Source: DATAXI01 sp036266845
GTDB lineage: Bacteria > Verrucomicrobiota > Verrucomicrobiia > Chthoniobacterales > Chthoniobacteraceae
DNA: 17,133 nt
Direction of reading: 5' to 3'
NCBI GenBank assembly: GCA_036266845.1
Contig: DATAXI010000060.1
Location: 1-17,133, forward strand
Of the stretch, positions 13,801 through 17,133 are shown one piece after another. The notes under the pieces are model-generated. The model ran no database searches, was not told the origin of the DNA, and saw nothing but the letters and a program-made list of their open reading frames with translations. Both the position numbers and the translations under genes were made by a program. The stretch's first letter is position 1. Each line of letters begins with the position of its first letter.

Positions 13801-13838
13801 GTGCATTTATGTGCAATTACGCAGACCGATGCTTGCAC
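13801..13838. promoter_or_regulatory. GTGCA repeat cluster (direct pair plus inverted copy)
   Basis: GTGCA occurs at 13801-13805 and 13811-13815, exactly ten bases apart, one helical turn, within TTTGTGCATTTATGTGCAAT. An inverted copy, TGCAC, follows at 13834-13838. The regular spacing in an AT-rich leader suggests binding sites for a regulator of the large gene starting at about 14068. No regulator is identified. Confidence 0.35.
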
Positions 13839-13988
13839 TTTATTGAACAATCAACCGATTTTCGTATCGCAATGAGGAGACCGGCCTTTGATTGGAAATA
13901 GCGTCGGAGGCCGATCCTATCACGACTCCGGATAATATGCTTATGTGCGACCTCGGGCGAAGATTTTTCTTGCCCCGCCGTTATGGTC

Positions 13989-14004
13989 GTGCAATTTAAT
14001 GCAC
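13989..14004. promoter_or_regulatory. Inverted repeat GTGCA-ATTTAA-TGCAC
   Basis: GTGCA (13989-13993) and TGCAC (14000-14004) form an inverted pair around an AT core, 64 bases before the proposed start of the large repeat protein. The half-site matches the ones at 13801-13838, which makes it more likely to be a bound site than a random palindrome. Confidence 0.35.
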
Positions 14005-14067
14005 ACATGCGGGCCGCGTCTCTCCGCGATCTGCCCCTGGATCACTCTCCCCCAAACCATCCCCCCT

Positions 14068-17000
14068 ATGAAATTCCCCCGTCTGGAAACGCCCCCAGCC
14101 GCGCCCGGATTTTTCGCGCGTCGCTCCTCCCCGCACACTCCCATGAACCTCGCATCATCCCCGAACAAACGCATTTTCCTTACCCTCGCCGTCGTGGCAC
14201 TGGGCACGTTCGTCTTCACGAACCGCGGTTCGGCGGCAAACTTCACATGGTCGAGCACCACCACTGGCACTAATTTCGGTACAACAACCAATTGGGCGAG
14301 CGACACTGCTCCCCAGAACGGTGGCGCGTATAGCCTCGAATTTGGCGCGGCTGGCAGCTACACCACGCTTAACAATAATCTCGCGAGCAATTATTTTGAG
14401 CTTCTCTTTGATTCGACAGCGCCTGCTTACACAATTGTTGGCAACGCGTTTACCCTGTCCACTTCTTCCACCGTGCCGGCTGTCGTCAATAATAGCCCGA
14501 ACGTTGAAACTATTGACAACACGATTACCTGGGGCGCCTCGACAGGCACTATTGTGACCAATGGTACCGGCGGCGATATTTATTTCGGCGGTTATGTCAG
14601 TTCCAGCGTAAGCGGTGGGCCGACTTTCGACTTTGACGCGCCGTTAACTACTTTTGGCGACGGCTTTGGCATGTCTCAATCCACTGGTGCTCGCACGAAT
14701 ATTTTTGGCGGCGTTGGCGGCGTAACGATCAATGGCCTCAGCAATGGGGCTTCGACCTCGGCGGATACCTTCCAATGGGAAAACAGCGGCACGCTAACGC
14801 TCCAGGGAACCACATCCATCTTTGGCACGATCGATTTTTACGCCGGCACGACCGTTTTGACGGGAACATTGGCCAGTGGTGGCGCCAGCGATACAATCAC
14901 CGTGGGTGATACTGCCATCGCATCCTCCAGTACCGGCGTGAATACAGGCAATGCCACGCTTTTGATTTCAGGCAATTATGGTTACGGCACCGCCGGCGCC
15001 AGTGCGCAGAGCCTCATCATCCTCGGTGGCACCGGCACAAATTCCGGCCAGGGAACATTGAGCATGGTGGACGGGAGTATAAACACTTTGACCATCAACA
15101 CTGCCACGGCCAGCGCGACCACCCTCACCATGGGCGGCGCGGCAACCAAATCGAGCATCCTGGATATGGAGATCGGGAATAACAGCTCGGACGAAATCAT
15201 CCTGGCAAACAACGGCAAGGCTTCGATTGGCGCCGGCGGAGTCACGGTGAATATTACGGGCATTGGCGGATTCACCAGCGCTTCCGGGTCCACTTTCACC
15301 CTTATTTCCGCGCCGGGCGGCGGGCTGGCCACTTTCACCCTGGGGTCCACCAATACGGGAAACTATGGCGGTTTTTACGGGCCGAGTCTTTCGATTTCCG
15401 GCACCGGCCTTCTGTTGAACTTTTCGGGTTATTACTCGACTCCAACCTCCGCCTACTGGGATGACAACCAGAGCACGGTGTGGAACACACTGACGGGCGG
15501 CACTAACAATAACTCGAACTGGGCTACTTCGTCCGCAGGTACGACCGACACGCATCAGGCGCCGGGCGCGGCCACGAATGTTTATTTCGGCGCGACCACC
15601 GGGACCAATTTCTCTACCACGCTCGGCGCTGATACGACCATTAACAGCCTGACCTTTACCACCGGCAGCAATGTATCCATCTCGGGCAATGTTTTGACGC
15701 TCAACGCCAGCGGCGCCAATGGGATCACGGTTTCGCCCGGCTCCGGCTCAGTTACCATCGCCAGCAATGTGACCCTTGGTTCCAGTCAAACCTGGAGTAT
15801 TAATAATGCGCCTGCCAACCCGCTCACCGTTAACGGCGTCATCGGTGGTGGCGCCAACGGCTTGACGATGTCGGGGACAGGCGAGTTGGTTTTGGGAGGC
15901 AGCAATACATTCACCGGCGGACTTACGATCAATAACGGCACGGTGGTCGTGAGCAGCTCGGGGGCTATGAACGCCACTTCTCCCAATGCCGTGACATTCG
16001 GCGCAGGCACATCAACCGGGACTTTGGAGATCGACGGTTTCGATACCACCCTATCTTCCCTCTCAACCGACGCCACCCCGGGTACGGCGGTGGTGGAAAA
16101 TGGCGGCGTTTCCCCCAATACACTGACCATCGCCCAGGTTGGGAACACCACCTATGCCGGCGTCCTGCAGGATGGTGGAAGCGGCAGTCTGAATCTCACT
16201 AAAACGGGTGCCGGAGTGCTGACGCTCGGCGGAGTAAACACTTACTCGGGCGCCACCACGGTATCAAATGGGACGCTTGCTGTGAATGGTTCCCTCGGTT
16301 CGAATTCCACAGTCACCGTTAGCGCCACGGTGGATGGCAGCCCGGCCATTATCGGCGGCACCGGGGCGATCAATGGACCGGTCATTCTGAACACGCCCGC
16401 GGATAGCCTGCGATATAACGAGATCACCGGCGGTATCGCCGGGAGCACAGGCACGCTTACCCTCACTGATGGACTGACGCTGAATACTGGCGCAATCGCT
16501 TATCTCCCGGACGGAGCCTACATCAATATTACCGGCGGCGGATTGACGGTGACGGGCACGGGAGTGATCATCAAGGTAAGCTCGGGCCTTGGCGCCGGGA
16601 CATATCCGCTGATCGGCTACAACCTGGGTACGGATCCGACACTTGCGGATTTCATCCTGGAGAACCTGAACGGGTCCACCGCGGGCGGCAATTACATGCT
16701 GGTAATCAATTCCAACGGCGTGGGAAGCGACGTGCTGGACCTGACTGTCCAGAATGCATCGACTGCGATTCCCTCCATTACCCTTACCGCGCCGACCAGC
16801 GGCGCGCGTGTGATGGCATCCACAACGATTGCTGTCGGCGGAGAAATCGATAACTCGGGGGTCGTTTCTCTCAATGCCACGCTCGCGGATAACGGCGGTA
16901 ATTTGACGGTGACAGGCTTCAGTCCATCCAATCCGATTGTCGTTGGGACGGGAGGAAGTGTCGATTACACGGCCTCCGCAAATACGGGAAGCAACCTGGG

Positions 17001-17133
17001 CAATAATACGCTCAGCGTGGAAGTGACAGATACCAACGCGAGTCCGACTACGGTTTCGGCCACCACCACCGTGGACGTGGTATCCAACCGGGTCGTCACC
17101 CCGTCAACGGTTCCTTCCTTCGGCCTGTTGCAT
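14068..17133 (+). CDS. Giant secreted autotransporter-associated beta-strand repeat protein, 3' truncated by the window
   Basis: One frame stays open from here to the right edge, more than 1000 codons with no stop. A second in-frame ATG at 14143 is an alternative start, and neither has a ribosome-binding site. Counting from 14068, a basic stretch then a hydrophobic run (I-F-L-T-L-A-V-V-A-L-G, from residue 36) forms a signal peptide, extended if the first ATG is used. The mature part is rich in Thr, Ser, Gly and Asn, with few charged residues and no cysteine codon seen. Two modules begin with W-x(n)-N-W, near residues 61 and 464. PATR-like units (T-G-x-G-x-L-x-L-G-G-x-N-T-[FY]-[ST]-G) lie at about 597-631 and 708-741. 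An Ig-like strand region starts near 900. Such proteins form beta-solenoids exported to the surface. The C-terminal anchor (beta-barrel or PEP-CTERM) is not in view. Confidence 0.88.
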   Translation, partial: MKFPRLETPPAAPGFFARRSSPHTPMNLASSPNKRIFLTLAVVALGTFVFTNRGSAANFTWSSTTTGTNFGTTTNWASDTAPQNGGAYSLEFGAAGSYTTLNNNLASNYFELLFDSTAPAYTIVGNAFTLSTSSTVPAVVNNSPNVETIDNTITWGASTGTIVTNGTGGDIYFGGYVSSSVSGGPTFDFDAPLTTFGDGFGMSQSTGARTNIFGGVGGVTINGLSNGASTSADTFQWENSGTLTLQGTTSIFGTIDFYAGTTVLTGTLASGGASDTITVGDTAIASSSTGVNTGNATLLISGNYGYGTAGASAQSLIILGGTGTNSGQGTLSMVDGSINTLTINTATASATTLTMGGAATKSSILDMEIGNNSSDEIILANNGKASIGAGGVTVNITGIGGFTSASGSTFTLISAPGGGLATFTLGSTNTGNYGGFYGPSLSISGTGLLLNFSGYYSTPTSAYWDDNQSTVWNTLTGGTNNNSNWATSSAGTTDTHQAPGAATNVYFGATTGTNFSTTLGADTTINSLTFTTGSNVSISGNVLTLNASGANGITVSPGSGSVTIASNVTLGSSQTWSINNAPANPLTVNGVIGGGANGLTMSGTGELVLGGSNTFTGGLTINNGTVVVSSSGAMNATSPNAVTFGAGTSTGTLEIDGFDTTLSSLSTDATPGTAVVENGGVSPNTLTIAQVGNTTYAGVLQDGGSGSLNLTKTGAGVLTLGGVNTYSGATTVSNGTLAVNGSLGSNSTVTVSATVDGSPAIIGGTGAINGPVILNTPADSLRYNEITGGIAGSTGTLTLTDGLTLNTGAIAYLPDGAYINITGGGLTVTGTGVIIKVSSGLGAGTYPLIGYNLGTDPTLADFILENLNGSTAGGNYMLVINSNGVGSDVLDLTVQNASTAIPSITLTAPTSGARVMASTTIAVGGEIDNSGVVSLNATLADNGGNLTVTGFSPSNPIVVGTGGSVDYTASANTGSNLGNNTLSVEVTDTNASPTTVSATTTVDVVSNRVVTPSTVPSFGLLH

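Larger units (their letters stand above)
13727..14067. other. 341-base intergenic region upstream of the large repeat protein
   Basis: No convincing gene is seen; short open frames on both strands lack protein-like composition. The middle (about 13800-13870 and 13920-14000) is clearly richer in A and T than the genes around it. It holds GTGCA-type repeats (listed separately) and a GATAAT at 13931-13936 that could serve as a -10 box, with no good -35 at 17 bases. The last 40 bases before 14068 are strongly C-rich with a six-C run. No terminator for the preceding gene is evident. Confidence 0.6.

Noticed and set aside
14982..16931. Several minus-strand frames of 60-195 codons across the giant gene
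   Set aside because: They are Val/Pro-rich mirror products of Thr/Gly/Asn-rich repeat codons on the + strand, not independent genes.

Overview
The window looks like chromosomal DNA of a GC-rich bacterium, most probably a member of the Verrucomicrobiota. The pointers are the style of the zinc-free ribosomal protein S14, few clear Shine-Dalgarno sites, a GH88/cupin/Gfo-Idh sugar cassette, and a very large Ser/Thr/Gly/Asn-rich autotransporter-type repeat protein. This assignment is inference from gene content; no rRNA or tRNA gene was recognised to confirm it.

Layout. Positions 1-1178 hold the tail of a CopC-type copper protein, an eight-helix CopD membrane protein, and a small convergent membrane protein. 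Positions 1226-3654 hold the tRNA-modifying glutamyl-Q tRNA(Asp) synthetase, a convergent DegT/DnrJ-type PLP aminotransferase, and an orphan minimal nucleotidyltransferase. Positions 3785-7618 form a compact + strand operon: SDR dehydrogenase, GH88 unsaturated glycuronyl hydrolase, small cupin, and Gfo/Idh/MocA oxidoreductase. Its contents fit intracellular breakdown of unsaturated uronic-acid disaccharides left by polysaccharide lyases. Positions 7728-10492 hold a tiny membrane protein, a large TPR protein and a secreted alpha/beta hydrolase of the carbohydrate-esterase type.

Positions 10575-13726 hold rpsN with its own candidate promoter and a clear terminator, a CNNM/CorC (HlyC-like) membrane protein, a convergent RsbW-like anti-sigma kinase, and an unrecognised secreted proline-rich protein. 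From about 14068 to the right edge one frame stays open without a stop. This is the largest coding region in the window and runs off its end. It encodes the N-terminal 1000 or so residues of a secreted beta-solenoid protein with two repeat modules.

Functionally, the GH88 operon and the secreted esterase point to use of plant or algal polysaccharides, and the PATR-type protein to a large surface or secreted structure. I saw no phage, transposon, CRISPR, toxin-antitoxin pair or recognisable defence system. The more unusual points are the orphan MNT domain, the arrayed short motifs before the GH88 operon and before the giant secreted protein, the eight-G tract inside a secreted-protein gene, and the probable uronate-ring-handling role of the cupin.
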